This document shows positions 30,284 through 42,782 of a stretch of 64,000 nt of DNA, piece by piece. Below the pieces are notes generated by a model, which saw only the letters and a program-made list of their open reading frames with translations, made no database searches and was not told the DNA's origin. The stretch spans positions 32,116,001 through 32,180,000 of the forward strand of contig CM114271.1 in assembly GCA_050084515.1 (NCBI GenBank), given 5' to 3'. A program made the position numbers and the translations under genes. The stretch is from Blasia pusilla. Lineage: Eukaryota; Marchantiophyta; Marchantiopsida; Blasiales. Numbering within the stretch: the stretch's first letter is position 1; every line of letters starts with the position of its first letter.

Positions 30284-31354
30284 TCCATGCCTATCTACTC
30301 AACGCGCACTTGCAATTGGAGTCAACTGTTTTATCGACTTATTGGAGATGTTCTTAAATATCAAAGCAAAGGCAAAGTCTTTCTAGTTGGGGATTTCAAT
30401 GCTTGCACAGGTACTGCTCAATTTACCCAATTCAATGATTCCTTGACTGCTCCTCATCTCGAAGAACGAGAGGATGGTTTGTGTTCTAGAATCTCTTCAG
30501 ATCTTTCTACAAATCCTTTGACAGAGCATTTTTTAACTTTCGCAGCCACTTGTAATTTGAAAGTTCATAATGGAACCTCTCATTTTCCCAACTCTCACTC
30601 CAATACATGTTTCTCCTCTACCGGTGCTAGCACCATCGACTATTTTCTCTCCTCGCCCATTAATAGCTCTCATATCTCTACATTTGAGATTTTAGACCCT
30701 CAGCTTGATTGAGATCATGCACCTCTTTTGTTTACTCTTTTAGTGTCAAAGGCAATTCCTCTCTCTACATGTGAATATAATTTAGCTTCTAAGAAGTTTC
30801 GCTTAGATCCTCGTAAAAAAAATCTTCACAGGCTAGATTTATAAGAACTCTTGACTCGCATCATATGGAGCTCTAATCCTGAGACGGAAAGCTTGCAACT
30901 AATCGAACTGCTGAAGAACACTACATCCAAGTTCTTTTCCCGGTACAAGGATAAAAGTGCTAAGAGGTTGCCTTGTAATGGGTGGTTTGACTCTAAATGC
31001 AAGCAAGCAAGGTTAAGATCAGTGGACAAATCTTTGGATATCCAAAGTCGGCTTATCATGACGCGCCTTTACAAACACTTGGTGAAATCCAAGAAACGAG
31101 CTTTCTTGCAGCGGAAGAAAGATTCCTTAACAAGGGAACTCCATGACGATCCTAAATCTTTGTGGAGACGGTTAGTGGTACGGTCTTCAAAACCTACTCT
31201 TGATTCAAAGTCTTTGATATCTTTTGTTGAAAAGCTCTACTTCTTTCCCCATGCTACATCTATGTCGCGTTGTGGAGGCATACCATGCTTATTCTCTGAA
31301 GCAAATGTGATGACTCAACTAAGAAGATGTGTCAAATGGTGTGAAGATCGATAG
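30284..31354 (+). pseudogene. LINE-d: ORF2 APE and linker fragment
   Basis: Directly abuts the LINE-c tail. Endonuclease words STRTCNWSQLF, GDVLKYQSKGKVFLVGDFNA and STNPLTEHF are followed by the linker (ASTIDYFLSSPINS, then TSKFFSRYKDKSAKRLPCNGW and SLISFVEKLYFFPHATS). It stops near 31354, before the RT core. Truncated at both ends. Confidence 0.8.
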
Positions 31355-34300
31355 TAGTTGTTATGTGGAATTTATGGTGATATGCATGTGCATAACACTT
31401 GGAAAAGGAAATAATTGTTTCTTTTTTGCTATGTCAATAAAGTAAAATATATATAATGATAAGGGCTAATCCAGAAAAGGACATATATAGTGACAATATT
31501 GAGGCTTACTAACTCAACTCCAATTGTATCATGATCATCAATCTCTTTCATGTGAAGTTATTTTACGGAATCAATGACCCTCCTTCTCACATTTGGATTT
31601 CAACATGGATTTGTGAACTCAAAATTTGTTTAATGACGACGAGTTTTAGTGATAGAATAGATGAAATAGGCAACGCATGAATCAAATTTGATGATAGTTC
31701 AACATAATCATCCAAGTAATGACCACGGTCAATTATAGAACAATTGAAATCTAGTATGCCATGACTTGAAGTGAGGATTTAATTACAATCATGTGTCTAT
31801 TGTTGTCTAGTTGCCTACTTCCTATGATGGCAAAAAAGACTAGCAAATTAGTATATTGGGGTTCTCCTCTTTTCACTCAACTGATATGTTGCTCGTGCAA
31901 TGTACACGTGATTGAGTTTCCTCAATAGAAGGACCTTAAAAAAAGGTGTGCTCTATCCATATCTATTTCTATCCATCTTATATGGCTCAAACAACAAAAT
32001 TGAACATGTTGTTTATTTTGTCCTATTATCTCACTATCTTATTGTATTATGCATATGGGGTCGCTAATTATTATATAGAAAATTAAATGTTGCTTGATTT
32101 TTTGAACATTGTTTAAGCAACTAGACATTTCTATCTTTCTACTTTGAACATTATACTAGAGGGTTGAATGGAGCTTTTGGATGCACTCATATTCCAATCG
32201 ACCTCTGCTTGTTTGGTTGTGGTTGAATCTATCTAAGTGTAGTGCAATGGTGGCACCAAACACTAGATACATCTACCCAACAACGTGTATCTTATTTCTT
32301 TCATTGCTTGAAGTCACCATATGCATAATCACAATATTAATTATGCCTGACCTTTGGAGATATCAAATTGAATGAATCTGTAATTCCTAGATATGGATTG
32401 AGAGCATTTGGATGCTAACCTGGATGTCTTTTTTGTGGATGCCCATTTGCCTCGGCTAATTGTTTTATTATGAAATAACTGAGTGGTTACTTTCTTCCTA
32501 TTGCAATTTTTTGGATCCTATATTTTAGTGTGATCTTCACTCTAATTCAAGCATATTGGTTAATGATTTGACGAAGTGAAACGCAAGAGGGATGATGTCC
32601 TTGATTGCTCCTCCACACTTCTCAATCTCATTCTTATAGACACATCCCATGAAAAAGATCCTAGTTAAAACCATCTCCCTCGTTTATATATATCCTTGGG
32701 AGGAACCAAAAGAACTCTTTCCCCAAAAATAGCCCAAAATGGTAACTTTTCGTGCATCGCTTACCAGACAACTATTGACTCCATAAAAGGATCACCTGAC
32801 CTAATATAACAATCCTCACACAACATAGCTATTGACAACCTCACCCAACCACTCATGACGAAGTTATGCCAAAATAACATGTTGACTCTTTACATCATCG
32901 ACATGGTAGAAATCTACTTGTGACCTGGCTAGGATATAAGACACATGCATTAGTAAATGGACACCAAATCTAGTGGTCCATGGGTATGAAACTCCACTCA
33001 GAATTCACATGATGAACTCACCATGGGATTTAAAATCATCGGCAGATATTAATGCCAACTCAACGTCTCCAAAAACTTTATACTATTATGTAAAATCTTT
33101 TTGGAATCTTCTTCATACAAACTCCATTAAAATCAACATATTTTCCAATCTTGTCTATTTTTCAAGCCACTTCCAATCATGTACTAAGAATCCAAGAATT
33201 CATGTAAAAAAACCTCAATTTGCCAAATATCTTTTCCACTCTACTTGATTACCCTCATGTCCAAATTCAACCCCATATCCAATAAACATAAATCAGAAAC
33301 AAAGTAGCCACGCATCTGCTAATTGTCCCGAAATAGATTAGAGAGAGAACATTCTACGATTATGACTTACATTGAAATGCAAAAGTCAAAAGAATCAATT
33401 GTCATACTTGTTCAACTTCGTGTCTCCATTTGGACTAAAATTTGCATTGAATGCATTTCCACACTTCACCGTATTTGCTTCAAATTGGAATCTAGATCGC
33501 ACTCCGCCATTGAGAGAGAACTTTTGTAAGGTTTTGATTTGAACTCTCAAATTTTTCAAGAGTAAAATAATCTTGGATGGAAAATGAACGAATGTACCAA
33601 ATAATTTAAATGGAAAGCTTTCCCCCTTCCAAAATAGACCTCCGATCTCTTATACAACAAGAATTATAGTATAAGTCTAAATTAGAGTGAGAACGACAAT
33701 TCTGTAAACTTCCCATCTGCCGAACTTCCTATCACATTTATGTCCATGTGATATCTATTTTGGAAGCGAGAGGTCAAGTAGAGTGATATGAGTTTGATTT
33801 GCTTACTGCGCCCAAAAGTAAGCAAATCAAACTCAATGCTAATCCGAGACTCATGGGAGACAGATTTTTGAGGATGTGATAGCCGACGCTAAATTAAAAT
33901 CAGGGCATTTCCAGCAACAACAGCCGTTTCAAATGCAAATCGCATGAGATGATGGGTTAACCTTAAACCTTCATGTGAGCAGAGAAAACTATGCTCTGAT
34001 TTAACCCACATGCGGTTAACATTATTGCATGAATGTGCAATACCCTTATTGCGTTGCAAACTTTCGATAGTCATTTCTAAAAAGATCAGACGTGAACTAG
34101 CTTCACTTTTCTAGCTTTCGTGTATTTGGGTTTTCACCCTAAATTAAAATCAGAGCCTAGCAGCAACAAAAGGCTCTATCTTTCAGAAACAAATCACCCG
34201 AGTCATGTGGAGATGAAACACACCTTGATGTAGGCAGAGAAAGCTCCGCTTCCATTTAACTCGAATGCCATTAACTCCATTACATTAATTTTGACAACCC

Positions 34301-34768
34301 ATAAAACATTGCAAATTTTCTCAGTAGTCCTTTCCAATAAGATAGGACACTCACTAACTAGGCTCACTTCTCTAGCTTTGGCCAAAAACATCTTTCTACA
34401 AGAGCATGGACTCTAGACGAGACATTCAGTTCCGTCCGCAAAAATTGAATTTAACGAGCACCACGGTAATCAAAAATTTCTGCCGCTATTAACTGCTACT
34501 TTACAATACACATGTACCCCACCGCATTCTTTATCACATTGTGTTCCACAAGGAAATGTGGAGGGGGGAGAAGAGGTGAAATGTTCTATTACAACTCAAT
34601 TAGTGCAGTGCCCGTAAATGTACCACGAAAAAAACTTTTCAGTAGACTATGTTCACCATCCGGGACACAGCTCAGTGTTCTTATAAAGCCACCTCCCAAA
34701 ATCTATCTGGTACACTCTTCGCGGATCAGACTCACCCAAGGTAATCGAGAATCATTTTCAGAAGCTGT
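31355..34768. other. AT-rich region, nothing recognised
   Basis: AT-rich, with short scattered frames (none above about 93 codons) and no recognisable motif, LTR boundary or RNA gene. An 18-bp inverted pair lies at about 33792-33832 (AGTTTGATTTGCTTACT and its complement), a possible small hairpin. Two segments near 33890-34080 and 34130-34380 share wording (CTAAATTAAAATCAG, GCAACAA, TTTCTAGCTT), a diverged tandem duplication. Confidence 0.5.
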
Positions 34769-36615
34769 TCAACATACTTCTGTCCCACTTTGACTTTTAT
34801 ATCTCTTCTTAAACTCAAACCAGTTCAAGCTATCAGGCATATCCTGCAGAGCTTTAGCAAGCTCTTCCTCAGTCATCTCCTTCGGATCGTCATCCTCGTC
34901 CTCGCTGCTATCGTCACTGATAGTCCAACTTCCACCTAAAAGCAAGCCGTAAGTTCATCAGTGAAGAGAGATATTGATCCGACAACACACGCCTTTATAC
35001 TTTCAATCTATACCAGTGCGATAACAATTGATCACTCCGGTACTGCTTAAGCCGATATCGATGACAACTCCGAGGCCAAAGTCAGGCAAGAGACGAAATA
35101 ATCGCATGTCGAGGTAGACTGACAGTTAGTAGACATCTTGCACATTGACACGAGATTCTCCACTCGAAAACAGTAACTAGAGAATTGTTACCTGCAGCGC
35201 AGATAATATCAGCGCAATCTATTTCGTCGTGATCTATGTCCCAATGGTTCGGCGAAATAGGATCGGCCGTTCGGATGATGAAATCACCGTCACGGCTACT
35301 TTTGAATTCCCCATCAACACCTTCCACCAACACTCCACCGTGCTGCGATTCCGTTTGGCTATTCTCTTCCATCAGGAGTCTCACGAGCCGCTGACGTATC
35401 GCGGCTATTACGCCCGACTTGGCGATGTCTTCACCCACACATATGTTCTTCCTGATGATTTCAAAAGCCGTGTCATCATCCCAAAATTTAGAAGAGATGA
35501 AGACCGTTCGTATACCCCGATAAGTTACCACGAAGTCGGTATCACGGTACCGCTGCAACAAAGTATGAAGGTTGTCCCGCTGTTTCTGGGCTCCTTTGCC
35601 AAGGAAAAAGATTTTGAGTCTACAAGTGCGTGCAAATCGATGAGAATTAGCACGAGAGCTAGTAGAAGAGTCTCGGCAATAGCGAGGAATATTGCACCTA
35701 ATCAGGAAGGCGACGATACGGGTAGAGATCTAAAACTTACGGGTCAACGATGGTGATATCTCCTTTGAGATAAAGAGGAGCCTCATCCAATCTTCGCGCG
35801 AACAGAAGCTTTCCCTCGGCTGCCATGTAGTTCCATTTCCAGCTCTGATCTCCTGACGACTTGATTATCCCCTTCTCCGCTGCCCTCTCCATCCAGAATT
35901 CGTCTTTGTCGAAGAGGTCGCAGCAGAAATTGTTTACCTATAACATGATAGGGCGAATTGACCCAATTGAGCCAATTGAAATTGACCAGCTAAAGTTTCT
36001 AAAACGATCCTGGCAGAAAGTAGAAAACATTCCAGGTTTACGACCAGCCAAAGGTGCTCGCATGATCATAGAAGGAAACGCTTCCAATTCATAGAAGACG
36101 ACTAGCTCGCCCGTAATGGATGGGTCTACCTCCACTGGAATGTCTTAAACTGGGTGACCTAACACTGCCTTGAATGTGGGTACCCCGCCCGTACCATTCC
36201 TAACACGGCTGCACATTGTAGGTAAAATACGTAAGATTTGGATGTATACCTGTGACATGAGGCACAAATCGGCCACAGACAACTGCCGTCCGACATGCTC
36301 TAGTACCCGCACCGGAAGAGACTCCAACCGAGAAGACGGATGCAAGCTGAATTTATCCGTCTGTGTCTGCTTAGGAATATTGTAGACTGATTCAATTGAG
36401 CCTTTCTTCGCCCCAACCGGTCCCAAGTTTGAAGAGTCTCGTAGCGACAAGCCATCGTCCAAAAACATCTGGAAGAACCGGTGGTCAGGCGTGGACGCAA
36501 CGCGCTGCTTCTTAGCAGCCAAATGCTGCAACTGGACGGACGTGGTCCGTTTCCTCGCATTACTGAGACACAAGGCTAACCACAGACTAGACGAGAGTTC
36601 TTCACCTGCTGCCAT
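34769..36615 (-). CDS. F-box-like protein, four exons, apparently intact
   Basis: Exons 36615-36250, 35937-35741, 35619-35192 and 34935-34769 total 1,158 nt, or 385 codons plus a stop. All introns are GT-AG and phases agree (CAG|GTATAC, CCC|GTAAGT and CAG|GTAACA donors; TTATAG, TTGTAG and TTTTAG acceptors). Exon 1 ends in an F-box-like motif, LESLPVRVLEHVGRQLSVADLCLMSQ in two pieces across residues ~97-122. Exon 2 begins VNNFCCDLFDKDEFWMERAAEKG, as in F-box proteins after the box, where the chain binds Skp1 of an SCF ubiquitin ligase. Residues from exon 3 (GKGAQKQRDNLHTLLQRYRD, then HWDIDHDEIDCADIICAA) match no family I know. Exon 4 is acidic (SDDSSEDEDDD) and ends KKRYKSQSGTEVC. The only gene here that looks like an intact single-copy host gene. 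Confidence 0.75.
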
Positions 36616-37391
36616 GCCTTGGCGCGGGAAGCTGGAAAAGTCGCGTCACACTGTCCAAATTGTTCAACCAGACTCCAAATCCACGTCCCTGTCGGTAGTG
36701 GTAAGTAGGGTACACTAGAACGTCTGAAGGGAATCTCCTAAAAACACTCACAGAGAGCAAATACAGTCGCTTGTCACCGCACGGAGTAACACGTAAGTTT
36801 GCAAGGATTCTGCGCACTAATCAAACTGGGGCTCCGTGGGCATCTCTCTCGGCGGATTTCCCCTCTACTAGCCTAACAAGAATGCGGCCCTCTAGTGGCG
36901 GCGATAATTTACGGCCCCTACATAATGTAGGAGTCGTTTTGGGTCCACGTCCGCAACTCATTGCGTGTGTCCGGGTGTCCAACTTTGTGACGTGTCCATA
37001 TTCTCGTCTTGGGATAAAGATATGAAGAGTACTATATGCTCTCTATCCCGTGTAAGCGTTATTTCTTGTTCGTATGAAGCATTCATATTAAGCGCTTGGC
37101 GGCTCTCGCCATTCATTTGGTTCGTGTAGTTAGTTAGCTATGGGCTCGTGTGAATTGATGCTGACAGTAATGAATCTCTTGCCATCTGCTTCGAGTCGTA
37201 ATGAGTTTGTTATGTTTCTTTTTCCGTCTCCAATTCATTCCGCTCGATTCTATGAGTATTCTCATCGCCTTCTTCGACATTGTCTGTTATTGAAGTGCGC
37301 CACCTAAGTTCTGAGAGTTCAAAATCGTCATAGGCTCTATCTTGTCTTCCGCGTTATCGCTCTATCCCTGCTGTCAATTTCCATTGCGAGT
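36616..37391. other. Upstream region of the F-box-like gene
   Basis: No convincing coding exon in either direction. The promoter of the minus-strand gene should lie within the first few hundred bases; no canonical TATA box was identified. Confidence 0.4.
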
Positions 37392-37428
37392 CACGGGCTT
37401 GATCTATTTACCATTTACCATTTACCAT
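37392..37428 (+). repeat. Extreme LINE 3' end (tail only)
   Basis: CACGGGCTTGATCTATTTACC followed by three TTTACCA-type units. It is a 37-bp remnant, or an extremely 5'-truncated insertion, identical to the LINE-e terminus. Confidence 0.7.
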
Positions 37429-37899
37429 ACACTTACGATCGGCCCCTCATTTGGCAGTGGCTATCTCTCTTTGCGTAGCTCCTTCCTCAGCAGCTAAGTC
37501 TTTGGCACTTTTGTTTGTACACACATGTTCCAGATTTTCGTCCGCTCACTTCTACCTTTACGCAGATCTGCGACTTTGGCTACTCTGAAGGTTCTGCACT
37601 CTTTCTAGCTTTGGCTCCGCTCAAGGTTATCTTTGTCCCTCTTTTAGGTTGCCGATTGATCCCAGTTACTCGTCTTGGACGTTCTTCTTGCGGCTAACCG
37701 ACTGTGAAGAGAGGTAAGCCCCCAAGATCGTGCTTCGCCTAGCTGCTCTACTCATTTCATTGTCGTCTTCACACATTCTAACACTTCTTTTGACATGCGT
37801 TCAACATCTCCAGGTGCAGAGGAATTCTTATGATGGTCCATCAACACCCGAGGTGTGAAATTCCTCTCTCCCTTGTGCAGCCTCTGTAGAACTGATCCG

Positions 37900-39650
<1,751 letters not shown>

Positions 39651-39651
39651 C

Positions 39652-40835
39652 ATGACTCCTACTCACATACATAGCATATTAGCTCCCAATCCACTTCATC
39701 TACAACTACTATTTATTGTAGACTCTAGAATCGGTATTGTCAACAAATTTAATGGATTCCACAAAGGATTCTTCAATCCTACATCATTCATCGACTCCCC
39801 TATTGTTGCCTGGAATATGGAATCAGCTTCAAGAGATAAGATTGAAGCGATTTTTGATAGTCTAAAGCAAGTACTTCTCACCAACTTTGCAATCAATGAC
39901 CTCCACAGAGACTACAAATGTCTTCTTGAACTACCCAATCCATCTGCTGGTTTAGTTGTACTTCATGGATCAGTGGCAACATCCATGTTCAAAACTCCCC
40001 AAGAAAAGGGTCAGGTAACCCATAGCATGACTTACAATCCCTACCAACTAGAGCTAAATATACTCCAAGACATCACTTATTGCCTCCCTACATGTAGTAG
40101 AAAGTCCTCACACATTTTTTATAATGGATGCCTCTACTTTAGGAAGGAAGCTAACTCTAGAGAATAGTTCTTTACAAACTCCTCAGGCGCATCACAGGAC
40201 AAAAGACTCAAAATAGAGACTGGAATATTTCCCTTCCTGTTTCCATACCTTCGTGGCTTTTTTCCAGGTTCTGGCTCCTTCTCTGATTACATACGCTTTA
40301 GATCAAGACAGACATTCAGCCTATTTTCTCTTTTCAAACCTTACTCACTTGTAATGTATCAATTGAGAAGTCCATTTCACTTTGTTCAACCTCTCTCAAT
40401 AAGGATCTTCAAAGACTCCGCAAGAAAACACCACATCTCGATAAGGAAGATTTATATCACCAATTTTCCAAACACTCACTCAGCCCTCAGATGCCAAGGA
40501 ATCCCGGCTGGCATAGAAAACACTTAAAAGACCTTAAAGTTATGGGAAAAAAATGGGGAATGCCCCATTTCTTTCTCACAATAACATCCGACGAGGTTTC
40601 ATCGACAAGATGGCATGAGATTGGCCATATTGAGGAAATTCTACAAAAGTTCAAAGGTGAGTTTACTCAGCGTGACGGGCCCTCTGAATGCGCTCAACTA
40701 TTTCATACAAAGCTTCATACTTTCCTTGCACAGTACATATTCTCAGGTTCCCAACTTTTAGGTCACGTTAGGAACTATGTAATAAGGTATGAACTGCAAG
40801 GTAGAGATAGTATGCATTGCCACCTCTTGGCATGA
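39652..40835 (+). pseudogene. Helitron Rep (HUH) N-terminal fragment
   Basis: The first frame (39652-40167) includes NKFNGFHKGFFNPTSF and VAWNMESASRD. It is paralogous to the minus-strand frame at 54891-55202 (KYNGFHTDFYQVHLL, VAWNVEQP). Then come Helitron-like words FPFLFPYLRGFF near 40230 and, from 40491, RNPGWHRKHLKDLKVMGKK, GMPHFFLTITSDEVS and YVIRYELQGRDSMHCHLLA. The last contains the HxH metal-binding motif of the HUH nuclease. The catalytic tyrosines and helicase are missing. Stops separate the pieces. Confidence 0.65.
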
Positions 40836-40911
40836 GGCAATGGAGCTATGGTCCTCCTTGCCTTGTGTGTGCAACCCAAGTCTCTAAACATGTTCTTCTA
40901 TCCTGAACGAT

Positions 40912-41930
40912 CTTGATTTCAGATCTCAATCTTACAGACGCTGTATCTTTCACGTGGAGTGTCATATGAAGCTAAAATTTTGAGGCAATGTGGAATGTCA
41001 AGAGGCGCCCTAGCCCTGCAAATTTCAAGCACAACCAAGTTACAAAGAAGAAGTTGTAAGAGATTTAAGTTTCTGCTCTTTTAGATTTGAGGATTTCGAA
41101 TCTGAATCTTGCGGAGGCCATATCTTTCACGTGGAGTGTCATATGAAGCTGAGATTTTGAGGCAACGTGGAGTGGGAAGAAGCACCTTGGTTTTGCAAAT
41201 TCCAAGCACAAAAAGTTACAAAGGCGAAGTTGTGAGAGATTTTAGTTTCTGCTCTTCTAGATTTGAGGATTTCATATTTGAATCTTGCGGAGGTCATATC
41301 TTTCACGTGAAGTGTCAAGTCAAGCTCAGATTTTGAGACAATGTGGAGTGAAAGGAGGTTCCATAGCCCTAAAAATTTCAAGCACAAAAAAGTTACAACT
41401 GCGAAGTTGTGAGAGATTTTAGTTTCTGCTCTTTTAGATTTGAGGATTTCGGATCTGAATCTTGCGGAGGTCATATCTTTCACGTGGAGTCTCATATAAA
41501 GCTGACATTTTGAGGAAACGTGGAATGTAAGGAGAGAACCTAGCCTTGAAAATCTCAAGCACAACCAAGTTACAAAAAGGAAGTTGTGAGAGATTTGAGT
41601 TTCTACTCTTCCACATTTGAGAATTTTAGATCTAAATCTTGCGGAGGCCATATCTTTAAGGTGGAGTGTCAGATGACATTTTGAAGCAATTTGGACTGTG
41701 AGGAGGCTCCCTAGTCCTAAAAATTTAAAGCACAACCAAGTTATAGAAACAAAGTTGTAAGAGATTTGATTTTATGCTCTTCTAGATTTAAGGACTTTAG
41801 ATCTGAATCTTGCGGAGGCCTTATCTTTCAAGTGGAGCATCACATGAAAGTGAAAATTTGAGGAAATGTAATATGTCAAGAGGCACCCTAATCTTGTGAA
41901 TTTCAAGTACAACCAGTTTCTAAAGCAGAA
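40912..41930 (+). repeat. LINE-e 5' monomer array
   Basis: About six head-to-tail monomers. The landmark TTTGAGGATTTC occurs at 41087, 41263, 41440, 41617 and (diverged) 41788, giving periods of 176, 177, 177 and 171 bp. Each unit carries CTTGCGGAGGCCATATCTTTC, GTGGAGTGTCATATGAAGCT and GTTGTGAGAGATTT. Confidence 0.85.
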
Positions 41931-42005
41931 GTTGTATGGTGTTGGAGATCCAGTAATACTTGATTAGAGGTCGTGCAATATTTGGGATGTAGTGAAGTCG
42001 ACTGC

Positions 42006-42758
42006 ATGATGACTACTCAAGACGGAATCTTGAATCTAGTGCAAGTGGTCTTGCATGAATTGAAAGAGCTTTGATAATAATTCAAGGTACAAACTTCTGA
42101 ATTAAACCTTGCACATATTCAAATCCGAAAGTTAAACGCAGTGCAAGAGTTTTTGAAGAAAGTGTTGGAAGATAGCTCTAGTGTGATGTTGGATCTTTCC
42201 AAATCTGTTGCGGATGTTCAAGAGAAGGCATCATCATTAGCAACTACTCCCAATAGTTCAGGATTGCATGAGGTTGTTGAAACTTTAGAAGTGAAAATGA
42301 AATTTTATGGTGAAGCTACAAAGGTTGGTCATATATCTTTCTGTCAAGAGCGAGAGATAGAAAAGGAAAACCAATTTGCCCATAGAAAGAATGTGAGAAT
42401 CTCAAGTTTGTTGAAAACAGAGAGCGAAGAGGTGAAGAGTGTTGTCACAAAGTTCTTGGTTGATACACTTCATGTTCACAACCCGCACTTTGCTCAAGCT
42501 TTCCGTATTGGGAAAACGAGAACACAACCTTGTGCCATTATAGTTAAGTTTGTTGATCAAACTGAACGTGATACTGCCATGGCTAACAAGGCCATTCTCA
42601 AAGGACGGAGGATATGGTTGGATCTCGATCTTACACCTCTACAAGTCGAAGCTAGGATAAAGGAGCTTGCAAAGATAAAAGAAGCTCAAGAAGTAGGTTT
42701 TATTGCTTATCTACGCGATGGTCGAGCAATTGTTATAGAGAGAAAAAGAGAGTTATAA
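42006..42758 (+). pseudogene. LINE-e ORF1 (L1 ORF1p-like)
   Basis: 251 codons from ATG at 42006, with in-frame stops near 42070 in the N-terminal part. The N-terminal half is coiled-coil-like (SELNLAHIQIRKLNAVQEF and following). The C-terminal half (NVRISSLLKTESEEVKSV, FAQAFRIGKTRTQPCAIIVKF, GRRIWLDLDLTPLQVEARIK, GFIAYLRDGRAIV) has the layout of an RRM plus C-terminal domain, as in L1 ORF1 RNA chaperones. Ends 24 bp before ORF2. Assignment by pattern, not by search. Confidence 0.7.
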
Positions 42759-42782
42759 ATCTAGCAATCCAAGAAGCTGAGA

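Noticed and set aside
33780-33840. Terminator or small RNA hairpin near 33,792-33,832
   Set aside because: One modest inverted repeat in AT-rich DNA with no other RNA-gene feature; kept only as a remark.
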